A stretch of DNA of 64,000 nucleotides from Pseudomonas sp. RC10 (GCF_038397775.1 NZ_CP151650.1:2418001-2482000), one strand, 5' to 3'; positions 17,038-25,252 are shown, numbered from the stretch's first letter. Numbers and translations are program-made. The notes: generated from the letters alone by a model not told the origin.

Positions 17038-18186
17038 GTGGCGGCGCTTCCTTACTGGCGGCTGTCCAGCTTCTACCTCTTCTATTTCGCCCTGCTGGGT
17101 TCGACGGCGCCGTTTCTGGCGCTGTACTTCGATCACCTGGGCTTTTCCAGTGCGCGCATCGGCGAGTTGATCGCGATCCCGATGCTGATGCGTTGCGTGG
17201 CGCCGAACCTGTGGGGCTGGCTGGGTGACTACACCGGTCGGCGTCTGGCGATCGTGCGTTTCGGCGCGGTCTGCACGCTGGCGTGCTTTTCTCTGATTCT
17301 TATCGACAAATCCTACGCCTGGCTGGCCATGGTCATGGCGCTGCATGCCTTTTTCTGGCACGCCGTGTTGCCGCAGTTCGAGGTCATCACGCTCGCGCAT
17401 TTGCAGGGCCAGACCGCCCGTTACAGTCAGATTCGCCTGTGGGGTTCGGTGGGGTTCATCCTGACCGTAGTAGGGCTGGGACGACTGTTCGAGTGGTTCA
17501 GCCTTGATGTGTATCCGCAGGCGCTGCTGTTGATCATGGCCGGGATCGTCGTCAGCAGTGGATGGGTGCCCAATGCGCAGCCGCCTGCATCGACCCAACG
17601 ACCTGCAGGGGAAGGGTTTCTCAAACAACTGTTCAGCCCCGGCGTACTGGCTTTCTATCTGTGTGTGGCGTTGATGCAACTGAGCCACGGGCCGTATTAC
17701 ACCTTTCTCACGCTGCACCTTGAGCGCCTCGGATACAGTCGCGGCATCATCGGCATGCTCTGGGCGGTTGGCGTTGTCGCGGAGGTGCTGATGTTCCTGG
17801 CGATGAGCCGTATCCTGCAGCGATTCAGCGTGCGTCAGGTCTTGATCACCAGTTTTGCGCTGGCGTCGTTACGCTGGCTGTTGCTGGGGAATTTCGCGGA
17901 CCATCTGACGCTGTTGATCTTCGCTCAGTTGCTGCACGCGGCGACGTTCGGCAGTTTTCACGCCGCGGCCATCCATTTTCTACAACGCAGTTTTGGCCCT
18001 CGTCAGCAAGGGCAGGGGCAAGCGTTGTATGCCGCGTTGTCCGGAACCGGAGGGGCAATGGGGGCGCTGTACTCCGGCTACAGCTGGAATGCGCTCGGCG
18101 CGGAATGGACGTTCGCCATCGCGAGTCTGGCGGCACTGATGGCTGCGATCCTGGCGGCGATGCGCATGAAAGAGGTGTCTCTCTGA
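17038..18186 (+). CDS. MFS transporter, HcaT-like (MFS_1_like)
   Basis: A 382-residue, 12-TM inner-membrane transporter. The start AALPYWRLSSFYLFYFALLG and the segment PFLALYFDHLGFSSARIGEL are typical of the HcaT/3-phenylpropionate permease-like MFS group, which also includes many sugar-type permeases with unknown substrate. WGWLGDYTGRR is the loop 2-3 motif. I favour the GTG at 17038; a TTG at 17032 would add two residues. It is 37 bp after aroC and probably cotranscribed, an arrangement I recall from other Pseudomonas (PA1682). Confidence 0.82.
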   Translation: MAALPYWRLSSFYLFYFALLGSTAPFLALYFDHLGFSSARIGELIAIPMLMRCVAPNLWGWLGDYTGRRLAIVRFGAVCTLACFSLILIDKSYAWLAMVMALHAFFWHAVLPQFEVITLAHLQGQTARYSQIRLWGSVGFILTVVGLGRLFEWFSLDVYPQALLLIMAGIVVSSGWVPNAQPPASTQRPAGEGFLKQLFSPGVLAFYLCVALMQLSHGPYYTFLTLHLERLGYSRGIIGMLWAVGVVAEVLMFLAMSRILQRFSVRQVLITSFALASLRWLLLGNFADHLTLLIFAQLLHAATFGSFHAAAIHFLQRSFGPRQQGQGQALYAALSGTGGAMGALYSGYSWNALGAEWTFAIASLAALMAAILAAMRMKEVSL

Positions 18187-18289
18187 CTCCAAACGGCCGC
18201 CCATTAACGGCCGGTTTCACCGTTTGACTGAATGAACCTGCGTCTGCCGAACATCGTATCGGCGAGCGATTGAACCGAGGAACCCCGCA

Positions 18290-18835
18290 ATGAGCATTCT
18301 CTCCGTCTATCACGTGTCCTCCCCGGAGTTGCCGAACAAGGTGTTGACCCACCTTGAAGACATCGCCTCGACCCTCGCCGAGCACGGCATTGTTATCGAA
18401 CGTTTGCCCGCGGCCACCCCCGTTGCCGCAGGCGCGCCTCAGGACGACGTCAACGTCGCCTACCGTGATCAGATCAGCCAATTGAGCGCAGAGCGCGGTT
18501 GTGTGGCCAGCGCTGTGATCAGTGTCGACGACCGCCACCCGCAAAAAGCCGAACTGCGTGCGGGGCTCCTCAACGAACATCAGCACAGCGCGGACGAAGT
18601 GCGATTTTTCGTTGCGGGGCGTGGGCTCTGTTCGTTTCACCTTGGGGATTTTGTCTACGCCGTGCTGTGCGAAAAGAACGACTTGATAACCGTCCCGGCG
18701 GGAACTCGGCAGTGGTTCGACATGGGCGAGCAGCCTCGGGTGGTCGCTATTCGCTTGTTCGGTTCGCCAGAGGGTGAGCGAATGGAGCTGACGGGCGATG
18801 AGCTGGCCCGTCAGTTTCCAGGTCTGGATGACTGA
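18290..18835 (+). CDS. mtnD: Acireductone dioxygenase-like protein lacking one metal-ligand His
   Basis: A 181-residue cupin of the methionine-salvage acireductone dioxygenase family. Metal ligands His97, His99 and Glu103 are intact (NEHQHSADEVRFF). The fourth ligand, normally His in a T-x-H-W-F-D-M-G motif, is Gln141 here (VPAGTRQWFDMG; codon CAG). The rest of the family pattern is kept, including FVAGRG and YAVLCEKNDLI. Loss of a metal ligand would be expected to reduce or change activity. No mtnB or mtnC lies next to it, although I recall these flanking mtnD in P. aeruginosa (PA1683, PA1685). It may be a decaying remnant or a cupin with a new role. Confidence 0.8.
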   Translation: MSILSVYHVSSPELPNKVLTHLEDIASTLAEHGIVIERLPAATPVAAGAPQDDVNVAYRDQISQLSAERGCVASAVISVDDRHPQKAELRAGLLNEHQHSADEVRFFVAGRGLCSFHLGDFVYAVLCEKNDLITVPAGTRQWFDMGEQPRVVAIRLFGSPEGERMELTGDELARQFPGLDD

Positions 18836-19186
18836 AACCGGCATTCACCAGCAGGGCTCGGCCTTGATCCACTGCTCGTCTTTTGAACGGCTCGCATCCT
18901 TGATGTGAGCCGTTTTTGTTTCAAAAGCTGGAAAAATGTAAGCAAGTTTTGGTTGTTGTGTAAGAAGTCGCCTGTTTATCAGTCAGGCATGCCTGTTTGT
19001 TTTAACCCCTGTGTTTAACCCCTTCAGACTGTGTAACCCTTTGTCTGTCGAAGCCTGAAGGCCTTTGAGCGCGCCCTGCTCACGGACCTCCGTGCAGACC
19101 TTGGCGCGTCGACAGGCCGCTGTCCACTTAAAACTCTAAAGCGCCATTCAGGGACGACACAGCACGTTTTTTAAACGGAGGGGAAG
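18836..19186. other. Gap without a gene before the LuxR gene
   Basis: It holds the terminator at 18886 and then about 270 bases with the near-repeat TTTTAACCCC / TTTAACCCC around 18998-19022. No open frame looks coding. The LuxR promoter should lie here, but I see no convincing lux box. Confidence 0.5.
18886..18920 (+). terminator. Intrinsic terminator after mtnD
   Basis: AACGGCTC and GAGCCGTT form the stem, followed by TTTGTTTC. Loop of 12 bases. Confidence 0.75.
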
Positions 19187-19903
19187 ATGAAAAACGTAAC
19201 AACAGGGACGCTGAGCCCATTGATAGAGCAGATGGTCAGCAGCGTCACCGAACAGGACGGCAACGCCGCCATCGCCAACGCGCTGGACTGGCTCCGAGCG
19301 GAATGCGGTTGCGAACGAGCCATGTTCTATCAGTACCGCGAGGGATTGCTGCTCAACTGCATCACGTCCAACGTCGACGTCTACTGGAAAGAGCTTTACA
19401 ACCAGGGGCGGCTGATGATCGAAGACCCGGTCATTCGGTGCTTTCGCCACACCATGGGGTTTCTCGAATGGGCGGACGCGTTCGACACCTATCCACCGTC
19501 GTCGGCCTATCTGGCGGCGGTCGAGGACTGCGACCTGCTCCCGGCCCTGTCCTACGGCTACACCTGCGAAAACCGGGTCAACCGGGGCGTGGTCAGCGTC
19601 TGTTCGCTCAACGGCATGGAACGGCCACTCAGCCATAACGACCGTTATCTGGTGACCAGCCTCGTTCCTATGTTGCATGTCGCGGGCAAGGGGCGACAGT
19701 TTCAGACCCGGGCATTGACCGGTAAAGAGCTGGAAATCCTCAAGTGGGCCCGAGAGGGCAAGACCGCATGGGAAATTGCATTAATCAAAGAACTGTCGGA
19801 GGCCACCGTTAAGCATCACTTCAAAAGCATCTACGCCAAATTGGGCGTGACCAACCGCGCGCAAGCCGTGGGCGAAGCGCTGTGCCGAGGCATCATCCGC
19901 TAA
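19187..19903 (+). CDS. LuxR family regulator with autoinducer-binding domain (LuxR solo)
   Basis: A 238-residue cytosolic quorum-sensing type regulator. The N-terminal domain keeps the residues that line the acyl-homoserine-lactone pocket in LuxR/TraR proteins: Trp67, Tyr71, Asp80, Pro81, Trp95 and a Gly near 124, in the right spacing. The C-terminal LuxR helix-turn-helix (about 172-235) starts ALTGKELEILKWAREGKT and contains SEATVKHHFKSIYAKLG. A strong GGAGGGG ribosome site precedes the ATG. There is no luxI-type synthase in the window, so it is a solo that would respond to AHLs made elsewhere in the genome or by neighbours. Target genes are unknown. Confidence 0.88.
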   Translation: MKNVTTGTLSPLIEQMVSSVTEQDGNAAIANALDWLRAECGCERAMFYQYREGLLLNCITSNVDVYWKELYNQGRLMIEDPVIRCFRHTMGFLEWADAFDTYPPSSAYLAAVEDCDLLPALSYGYTCENRVNRGVVSVCSLNGMERPLSHNDRYLVTSLVPMLHVAGKGRQFQTRALTGKELEILKWAREGKTAWEIALIKELSEATVKHHFKSIYAKLGVTNRAQAVGEALCRGIIR

Positions 19904-19962
19904 GCGCAACCAACGTTCCGGCGTACGCAACATCCGTTGACGCCTGAACCGACTGCGCAAAA

Positions 19963-19997
19963 AAAACCGCGATCGCACTGAGTGCGATCGCGGTTTT
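19963..19997. terminator. Strong bidirectional intrinsic terminator
   Basis: A 16-bp perfect stem (AAAACCGCGATCGCAC with its inverted copy) and a loop of only 3 bases, flanked by A and T runs. It ends both the luxR gene and the convergent DUF3509 gene. Confidence 0.92.
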
Positions 19998-20043
19998 GTG
20001 CGGAGTGTGCGTCAGTCAATGCCCGCAGTATCCACGCAGACGC

Positions 20044-20322
20044 TTAACGCGTGTGATAAGTCGGCAGATCGAAACGGTGTTGGCTCTGCAGCATGGAAAT
20101 CGCTGGCAGTTCGCTGGCCTGAGCCGCCAGGTCACGGCGAATCGCGCTGATCACCCATTCCAGCTGCACCGGGGTGTGCAATTGAGCGTACGAGACCGAG
20201 CGACGGATCTGTTTGCCTTCGTGATTGCGCAGCGACAACAGCACACCACCGTCGGGACGAGGCTGGGTGTTGACTTCGAAGTCGGAAAATACGGATGCGA
20301 ATTTTTCTTGAATGAAAGTCAT
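20044..20322 (-). CDS. DUF3509 family protein
   Basis: A 92-residue soluble protein from the ATG at 20322, which has GGAG nine bases upstream; the five extra upstream codons are unlikely. The sequence MTFIQEKFASVFSDF, the central PRPDGGVLLSLRNHEG and QLEWVISAIRRDLA match my memory of DUF3509 proteins, a small family found almost only in Pseudomonas. Function is unknown. It is convergent with the LuxR gene and shares its terminator. Confidence 0.75.
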   Translation of the reverse strand: MTFIQEKFASVFSDFEVNTQPRPDGGVLLSLRNHEGKQIRRSVSYAQLHTPVQLEWVISAIRRDLAAQASELPAISMLQSQHRFDLPTYHTR

Positions 20323-20794
20323 GTCTAGCGGCTCCATTGCTCAGTGATAACAAGCTTGGTAGGACTAGTGCAGTGACTGTGCCAGTATTGATGTCTATTA
20401 AAATTACTTTAAAAACAATGAGTTATGGTTTTTGAATATTTACTGCTTCGTGCATTTTGCAAGATTGACCATCGGGCATCCTGCATTTTGCCGGAGTAGA
20501 GGGAGTGGGGAGGAGGGGGAGATGAGGCGCTGTTGAAATCTGAGACAGCGATACCCTGGATTTATTTCACCGTGTTACCCGGATTTTTCCTGCGGGCGAT
20601 AAACGGCCTTCTCTATAGCGGTGATCAAAAAGGTTCGCTGGCGAAACAGGCCCGTGCCTGCCATCGTTCGCAACATCGCAGCAGATGAGCGTGGAACTTG
20701 GCCCAGACTGCGGGCCTCTCAACGTTCTGTTGCACCGATGGCGAGAAACACGATTGATCAAAGGTGCCCCCGTGCGGCGCTACAGGAGAAAGGA
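20323..20794. other. AT-rich 470-bp gap with a spaced direct repeat
   Basis: It separates two divergent genes. TGCATTTTGC occurs at 20451-20460 and again at 20482-20491, 31 bp apart, about three helical turns. The stretch 20390-20450 is AT-rich. No gene or RNA structure is recognised. Confidence 0.45.
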
Positions 20795-21331
20795 ATGTCT
20801 GACACCCCAAACAACCCCGGCACCGCCACCCGCATGACCGATGAAGAAGCGCTGGAGTTCGCAGAACAGGTGTTCGACCGTGCTCGCGCAGGTGATGCCG
20901 TGATGCTGGACCGCTTGCTGGAAAACGGGTTGACCCCTAATTTACGCAATCACAAGGGCGACACGCTGTTGATGCTCGCCAGTTATCACGGCCACCAGGA
21001 CGCTGTGAGCGTGTTGCTCAAACACGGCGCGGACCCTGAAATCCGCAACGACAATAACCAGAGTCCGATTGCCGGGGCAGCCTTCAAGGGCGATCTGGAC
21101 GTGGTGAAACTGCTGGTGGAAGGCGGGGCGGATGTTGAAGGCGCAGGGGGCGACGGTCGTACCGCGCTGATGATGGCCGCAATGTTCAATCGCACTGCCA
21201 TCGTCGATTACCTGATCGCCAACGGGGCCAACCCCAACGCCAAAGACGCCAAGGGGGTAACACCGCTGATGGCCGCCCAGACCATGGGCGCAACCGACAC
21301 TGCAGAGCAACTGACGCGTTTGATGGTTTAA
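20795..21331 (+). CDS. Ankyrin repeat protein
   Basis: A 178-residue protein with about four ankyrin repeats from residue 35 on: NGLTPNLRNHKGDTLLMLASYHG, HGADPEIRNDNNQSPIAGAAFKG, GGADVEGAGGDGRTALMMAAMFN and NGANPNAKDAKGVTPLMAAQ (each split by short linkers). No signal peptide is seen, so it is probably cytoplasmic. I start at the ATG at 20795 with AGGAGAAAGG just upstream. In P. aeruginosa a similar protein (AnkB) is linked to catalase, but no catalase gene is near here. The binding partner is unknown. Confidence 0.85.
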   Translation: MSDTPNNPGTATRMTDEEALEFAEQVFDRARAGDAVMLDRLLENGLTPNLRNHKGDTLLMLASYHGHQDAVSVLLKHGADPEIRNDNNQSPIAGAAFKGDLDVVKLLVEGGADVEGAGGDGRTALMMAAMFNRTAIVDYLIANGANPNAKDAKGVTPLMAAQTMGATDTAEQLTRLMV

Positions 21332-21390
21332 CCGAAAAAAGAGCCTGCGCTGCGGCGTACTCTGGTTCCGTTACAGCGTTAACCGATAGA

Positions 21391-21432
21391 GGCGCGAAGG
21401 ATTTCCGGCTATCCTTCGCGCCTGTTTTTTCG
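21391..21432 (+). terminator. Intrinsic terminator after the ankyrin gene
   Basis: A 12-bp stem GGCGCGAAGGAT with ATCCTTCGCGCC, loop TTCCGGCT, followed by TGTTTTTTC. It lies 17 bp before the next ATG. Confidence 0.88.
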
Positions 21433-21448
21433 TCCGGACTCCTTCGCC

Positions 21449-21973
21449 ATGAAAGCTTCACTCATCGAATTCATCAGCAAAATCAGCTCCGGCTGCATGA
21501 GCGACGAGGAAATCGACGCGATTGCCGACGAAGCCTCCCGGGCGTACGCCGACCCCGAGGCCTTTCTCGCCGCCAATCCGGACATCAACTACGACGACAC
21601 CTTCCCCATTCCGCTGGGCGAATGGGTGGTGGTCGGCAGCTTGCCGGAAACCGTGATGTTCCAGGCCGACAACTACATGGACCTGTTCAGCGAAATCACG
21701 GCCTCTTTCGGCCCCGGCGTGACCTTCAATATCAAGCCTAAACAGCTCGCCAAGACCGAGCCCCTGACTGCGTTGAACCGGATTCAGATCCAGCTCGGCA
21801 GCATGAACAAGGAAATGGGTGGCTACGTGCTGATGAACCTGAGCGAGCCGCTGGACGATGAGCTTCAGACCGTGCTCGTGTTTGGCAACGATCAGGCCCG
21901 CGTAATAGCGTTGGGCGTCGAGCTGGGCATCCTGATCGAACCTGCGCTAGAGGCGCTGAAGGCTCAGCAGTGA
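21449..21973 (+). CDS. Uncharacterised acidic protein (174 aa)
   Basis: A soluble, strongly acidic protein without signal or TM segments. Visible features are an N-terminal helical part (SDEEIDAIADEASRAYADPE), the pattern FPIPLGEWVVVGSLPETVMFQAD and a C-terminal alternating strand/helix region. The coding bias fits the neighbours, and the frame is full length between two stops, so I regard it as real. I do not recognise the family. It begins right after the ankyrin terminator and lacks an obvious ribosome site. Confidence 0.65.
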   Translation: MKASLIEFISKISSGCMSDEEIDAIADEASRAYADPEAFLAANPDINYDDTFPIPLGEWVVVGSLPETVMFQADNYMDLFSEITASFGPGVTFNIKPKQLAKTEPLTALNRIQIQLGSMNKEMGGYVLMNLSEPLDDELQTVLVFGNDQARVIALGVELGILIEPALEALKAQQ

Positions 21974-22026
21974 GTTCGCTTCATCTATAAATTCTCAGGA
22001 TATTTCAGTTTTTTCAGGAGCCAGGC

Positions 22027-22521
22027 GTGACCTCTTCCGACATCCACATCGCCCGATACGCGCCGGACGACGAGCAGGGCATCGTTGATTTGATCGTGCC
22101 CATTCAGCGTGAAGAGTTCGGGATTGAAATCACCGCGAAAGATCAGCCTGACCTGATGCAGATCCAGTCGTTTTACCAAACCGGCACCGGCGACTTCTGG
22201 GTGGCGCGCAAGGACGGGGACGTGGTCGGCACCATCGGTCTCAAGGACATTGGCAGTCAGGAAGCGGCGCTGCGGAAAATGTTCGTGGCAGGCCCTTGGC
22301 GGGGCCGGGAGTACGGCGTGGCTCGCCAGTTGCTCGAATGCCTGATCAATGAGGCGAAAGCTCGCGGCGTGAGGCGCATTTACCTCGGCACCACCGCGAA
22401 GTTTCTGGCGGCCCATCGCTTCTACGAGAAGCACGGTTTCGAACTCATCGAGCAACACCAGCTGCCCGACACCTTTCCGCTGATGGTGGTGGACACGCGC
22501 TTCTACGCGTTGTCGTTGTGA
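22027..22521 (+). CDS. GNAT family N-acetyltransferase
   Basis: A 164-residue acetyltransferase. Motif A is visible as KMFVAGPWRGREYGVARQLLECLI (about 88-112), where R-G-R-E-Y-G replaces the more common R-G-x-G-x-G; motif B is FLAAHRFYEKHGFELI. The start is GTG at 22027 with AGGAG upstream. It probably transfers acetyl from acetyl-CoA to an amine; substrate unknown. The membrane protein follows after about 30 bp and may be cotranscribed. Confidence 0.85.
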   Translation: MTSSDIHIARYAPDDEQGIVDLIVPIQREEFGIEITAKDQPDLMQIQSFYQTGTGDFWVARKDGDVVGTIGLKDIGSQEAALRKMFVAGPWRGREYGVARQLLECLINEAKARGVRRIYLGTTAKFLAAHRFYEKHGFELIEQHQLPDTFPLMVVDTRFYALSL

Positions 22522-22552
22522 GGCCCATGCTGTTCGCCGGGATGTGTCTGTG

Positions 22553-23320
22553 ATGACTGCGTTTTACCTCAAGTTGCTGATTACCCCGTTGCTGATGCTG
22601 TCCATTTCACTGGCGGCTAAGCGCTGGGGCACCCATATCGGCGGGCTGCTGTCCGGTTTGCCGGTCACTTCGGCCTCGGTCATGCTGTTTTTGAGTCTGG
22701 AGCAAGGTCCTGGCTTTGCGGCGCAGGCGGTTCCGGGCGCGCTGGCAGGTGTGGCGGCGATCCAGGCGACCTATCTCTTTTATTACCGGGTGACGCGCCG
22801 AGCCTCGGCCTTGATCGGTTGCCTGGGCGCCCTGGCGTTTTACGTGTGCGTGGCGCTGGTCATGAACGGAATCGGCTCGCTCGTGGCATCCATTGCGGTG
22901 ACGTTGTGCCTGGTCGCGGCGATCATTCGCGCGACGACGCCAGGGGCGGAAGCCGGGGCAGGGGGCTATGTGCCGGTGCCGCGTTGGGTCATCCCGATGC
23001 GCATGCTGACCGCCACCTTGCTGCTGCTGGCCATCACGGCGGGCGCGCAATGGCTCGGGCCAGTGGTCAGCGGCTTTCTTGCACCGATCCCCGTCATCGC
23101 CTGGCCACTGGCTGTTTTCGCTCACGTGCAGGGTGGTCGTCACGAACTCGGGGCCATCGTTCGCGGAAACGCGATTGGCGCCATCGGGGTGGTCGCGTTT
23201 TACCTCTGCCTCAAATTCATGGTCGAGCCATGGGGGATTTTCGCGGCGGTGGCGATGGGCGTGACGCTGGCGGTGGTGATCACTGCCGCGCTCGCGGCGC
23301 TGACCAAGCCACGTCGTTAG
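22553..23320 (+). CDS. Polytopic membrane protein of unknown function
   Basis: 255 residues with about 8 hydrophobic segments, Gly/Ala-rich. The first TM pair and the motif WGTHIGGLLSGLPVTSASVMLFLSLEQG are distinctive, and a related motif (GPVVSGFLAPIPVIAWPLAVFAHVQGG) recurs in the second half, so the protein may be an internal duplication of two 4-TM halves. A GTG three codons upstream (22544) is an alternative start. Transport is likely, but no substrate can be named. It follows the GNAT gene closely. Confidence 0.7.
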   Translation: MTAFYLKLLITPLLMLSISLAAKRWGTHIGGLLSGLPVTSASVMLFLSLEQGPGFAAQAVPGALAGVAAIQATYLFYYRVTRRASALIGCLGALAFYVCVALVMNGIGSLVASIAVTLCLVAAIIRATTPGAEAGAGGYVPVPRWVIPMRMLTATLLLLAITAGAQWLGPVVSGFLAPIPVIAWPLAVFAHVQGGRHELGAIVRGNAIGAIGVVAFYLCLKFMVEPWGIFAAVAMGVTLAVVITAALAALTKPRR

Positions 23321-23420
23321 GGTACTCACCGCATATTTGTGTCATGAGCCCCACAACCCACGGAACCCCGGACAAGCGTCGCCACTCCTAACAGGGCAAG
23401 CCTCATTAAGGAGCGACACC

Positions 23421-23612
23421 ATGGGTTCCACTTTTAATGGTCTGATTGGACTGATCATTCTGGCCCTCGACATCTGGGCCATCATCAACGTATTGAAGAG
23501 CGGCGCCGAAACCGGCATGAAAATCCTCTGGGTGCTCCTGATCGCACTGCTGCCTGTGCTGGGCCTGATCATCTGGGCCATCGCCGGTCCACGGGGCAAT
23601 GTACGAATCTAG
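23421..23612 (+). CDS. Small membrane protein with PLDc_N-type domain (63 aa)
   Basis: Two TM helices (GLIGLIILALDIWAIINVL and ILWVLLIALLPVLGLIIWAI) joined by a short loop, then GPRG. This is the N-terminal cardiolipin-synthase-like domain (PLDc_N) on its own; such small proteins are common and of unknown role. AGGAG precedes the ATG at 23421. A terminator follows. Confidence 0.8.
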   Translation: MGSTFNGLIGLIILALDIWAIINVLKSGAETGMKILWVLLIALLPVLGLIIWAIAGPRGNVRI

Positions 23613-23640
23613 ACCTCGGTCTAACGGCTTCAGAACATTA

Positions 23641-23676
23641 ACGCCTGACGTGCAATGGCCCGTCGGGCGTTTTGTT
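23641..23676 (+). terminator. Intrinsic terminator
   Basis: ACGCCTGACG pairs with CGTCGGGCGT (one G-U), loop of 10 bases, followed by TTTTGTTATTT. It ends the small PLDc_N gene and isolates the hipB promoter. Confidence 0.75.
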
Positions 23677-23714
23677 ATTTATATATGACATTTTCTTAAT
23701 TTTGTTACGTATAA

Positions 23715-23776
23715 ATAACATTGTCGTTGCTGTGTACCATTGTTCGCTATACATTCCATACATCGAACAATGTTAT
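23715..23776. promoter_or_regulatory. Cluster of ATTGTTCG-type boxes, probable HipB operators
   Basis: Three related boxes: ATAACATTGTCG (23715-23726), CATTGTTCG (23738-23746) and its inverted copy CGAACAATG, extending to CGAACAATGTTAT (23764-23776). The last two form a 9-bp perfect inverted repeat. They lie within 75 bp of the hipB start in an AT-rich promoter region, as expected for a self-repressing antitoxin. Confidence 0.6.
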
Positions 23777-23789
23777 GCAGGCATGACAA

Positions 23790-24041
23790 ATGGACGCAAA
23801 TCTCCTCATCGAACGTTTGGGGCATCAGATTGAAAGCATGCGCAAGGCACGGGGCCTTACGCAGCTTCAACTGGCGGCGCAATCCGGGCTAACACGGCAG
23901 AAGCTGGCGGAGATCGAAAAAGGCAGTCCTACCGTCTCCATGAAGTTCTATGCGAGCGCTTTGGCAGCCCTCGGTGCCGAAATCAGCGTGGTCCCTGCCC
24001 GGCGTCCCTCCTTTGAAGAATTAAGGGAGGTCTTTCGATGA
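23790..24041 (+). CDS. HipB-like antitoxin, XRE family
   Basis: An 83-residue DNA-binding protein with a Cro/CI helix-turn-helix (about 12-66: LGHQIESMRKARGLTQLQLA, then LTRQKLAEIEKG). A beta segment AEISVVPARRP follows, as in HipB dimers. Its stop overlaps the start of the hipA-like gene by ATGA, the usual coupling in this module. It would repress its own operon through the upstream boxes and neutralise the kinase. Confidence 0.87.
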   Translation: MDANLLIERLGHQIESMRKARGLTQLQLAAQSGLTRQKLAEIEKGSPTVSMKFYASALAALGAEISVVPARRPSFEELREVFR

Positions 24042-25252
24042 AGCCGGTGGACCGGGTGCGTATTCTGACGCCGCAGGGCGAAAGCGGTGAATTGTCGGGG
24101 GCAGAGTCGGGTGACTACCTGTTCCGCTACGGCCTGGACGCCACGCCCACTTCGCAAATCAGCCTGACGATGCCCGTACGTGATGCAGCCTTTATTTCCC
24201 GCAACCTGCATCCCGTCTTCCAGATGAACCTGCCGGAAGGATACGTGCTGGAGCAACTGCGCAATCGTCTCGCCAAAACCACGCCCCTCAACCCGATGTT
24301 GCTGATGGCGTTGACCGGCAGCGGTTCCCCCATCGGCCGTGTCGCGGTTCAGTCGGCGATGATTGATGAGCTGTTGGGGGCGCAGAACGCTGCCGAAGGG
24401 CAAAGCCTGAGCCAGATCCTCACGTGGGACGGTACTGAAGACCTGTTTGCCGAACTGGTTGACCGCTATCTGTTGCGCACGGGCATCTCGGGAGTACAAC
24501 CCAAAGTCATCGTCCCGGAGGGAGCCTTCGCTGCCGATCCCAAAGCCACGCTGTTGATGCCAGAGCTGATCGTCAAATCCGGACGTGCGGACTTTCCGGG
24601 GCTGGCGATCAACGAATATGTCTGCATGGACGCCGCACGTAGGGCAGGAATGCCAGTCCCGGACTTTTACCTTTCCGATAATCTCCAACTGTTCGTGATG
24701 CGACGCTTTGATCGCGATGCCGAGCAGCGTCCGATCGGCTTTGAGGACATGGCGGTCCTGACGGGATTGGGCACCGAGCAGAAGTACGATTCCAGCTATG
24801 AAAAGATCGTCAGGGCCATTCGGTTGTTCTGCGCGCCTGAGCATATTCAGACATCCCTTGAGCAGTGCTTCGACATTGTGGCCTTGAGTTGCATGGTGGG
24901 TAACGGCGATGCCCATTTGAAGAATTTCGGCCTGCTGTATCGCGATCCACTGGGCGCCGATGCGCAACTGGCGCCGGCCTATGACATCGTCAACACCACG
25001 GCCTATCTGCCAGACGACTCCCTGGCCCTTCGACTGGCGGGGTCAAAAAGCCTGTTCGGTTCGCGCCTGGGCATTCTGGAGCTGGCGCAGACGTGCAATA
25101 TCCGCAAACCGAAGCCGCGCCTGTTGAAGCTGATCGCGGCCGTGAACGCATCGCTTGAAGGAAATGCCTCCTTGGCAGAACACGCCCCTGAAGTATTCAA
25201 CGCCATTCAGTATGCGGTGGGTCTTTACGCCCAAACCTTCTGCGACAAATGA
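24038..25252 (+). CDS. HipA-like Ser/Thr kinase toxin
   Basis: A 404-residue HipA family kinase. The N-terminal domain (about 1-105) is followed by the kinase core with the phosphate-binding loop SGVQPK (151-156), Lys180 in LIVKSG, catalytic Asp291 in VGNGDAHLKNFG and metal-binding Asp316 in APAYDIVNT, so it looks active. In E. coli, HipA phosphorylates glutamyl-tRNA synthetase and induces persistence; target here is inferred only. It is translationally coupled to the hipB-like gene. The sequence is full length and shows no frameshift. Confidence 0.88.
   Translation: MKPVDRVRILTPQGESGELSGAESGDYLFRYGLDATPTSQISLTMPVRDAAFISRNLHPVFQMNLPEGYVLEQLRNRLAKTTPLNPMLLMALTGSGSPIGRVAVQSAMIDELLGAQNAAEGQSLSQILTWDGTEDLFAELVDRYLLRTGISGVQPKVIVPEGAFAADPKATLLMPELIVKSGRADFPGLAINEYVCMDAARRAGMPVPDFYLSDNLQLFVMRRFDRDAEQRPIGFEDMAVLTGLGTEQKYDSSYEKIVRAIRLFCAPEHIQTSLEQCFDIVALSCMVGNGDAHLKNFGLLYRDPLGADAQLAPAYDIVNTTAYLPDDSLALRLAGSKSLFGSRLGILELAQTCNIRKPKPRLLKLIAAVNASLEGNASLAEHAPEVFNAIQYAVGLYAQTFCDK

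Noticed and set aside
19020..19180. lux box upstream of the LuxR gene
   Set aside because: I looked for an ACCTG-N10-CAGGT type palindrome and saw only partial, poorly spaced matches.
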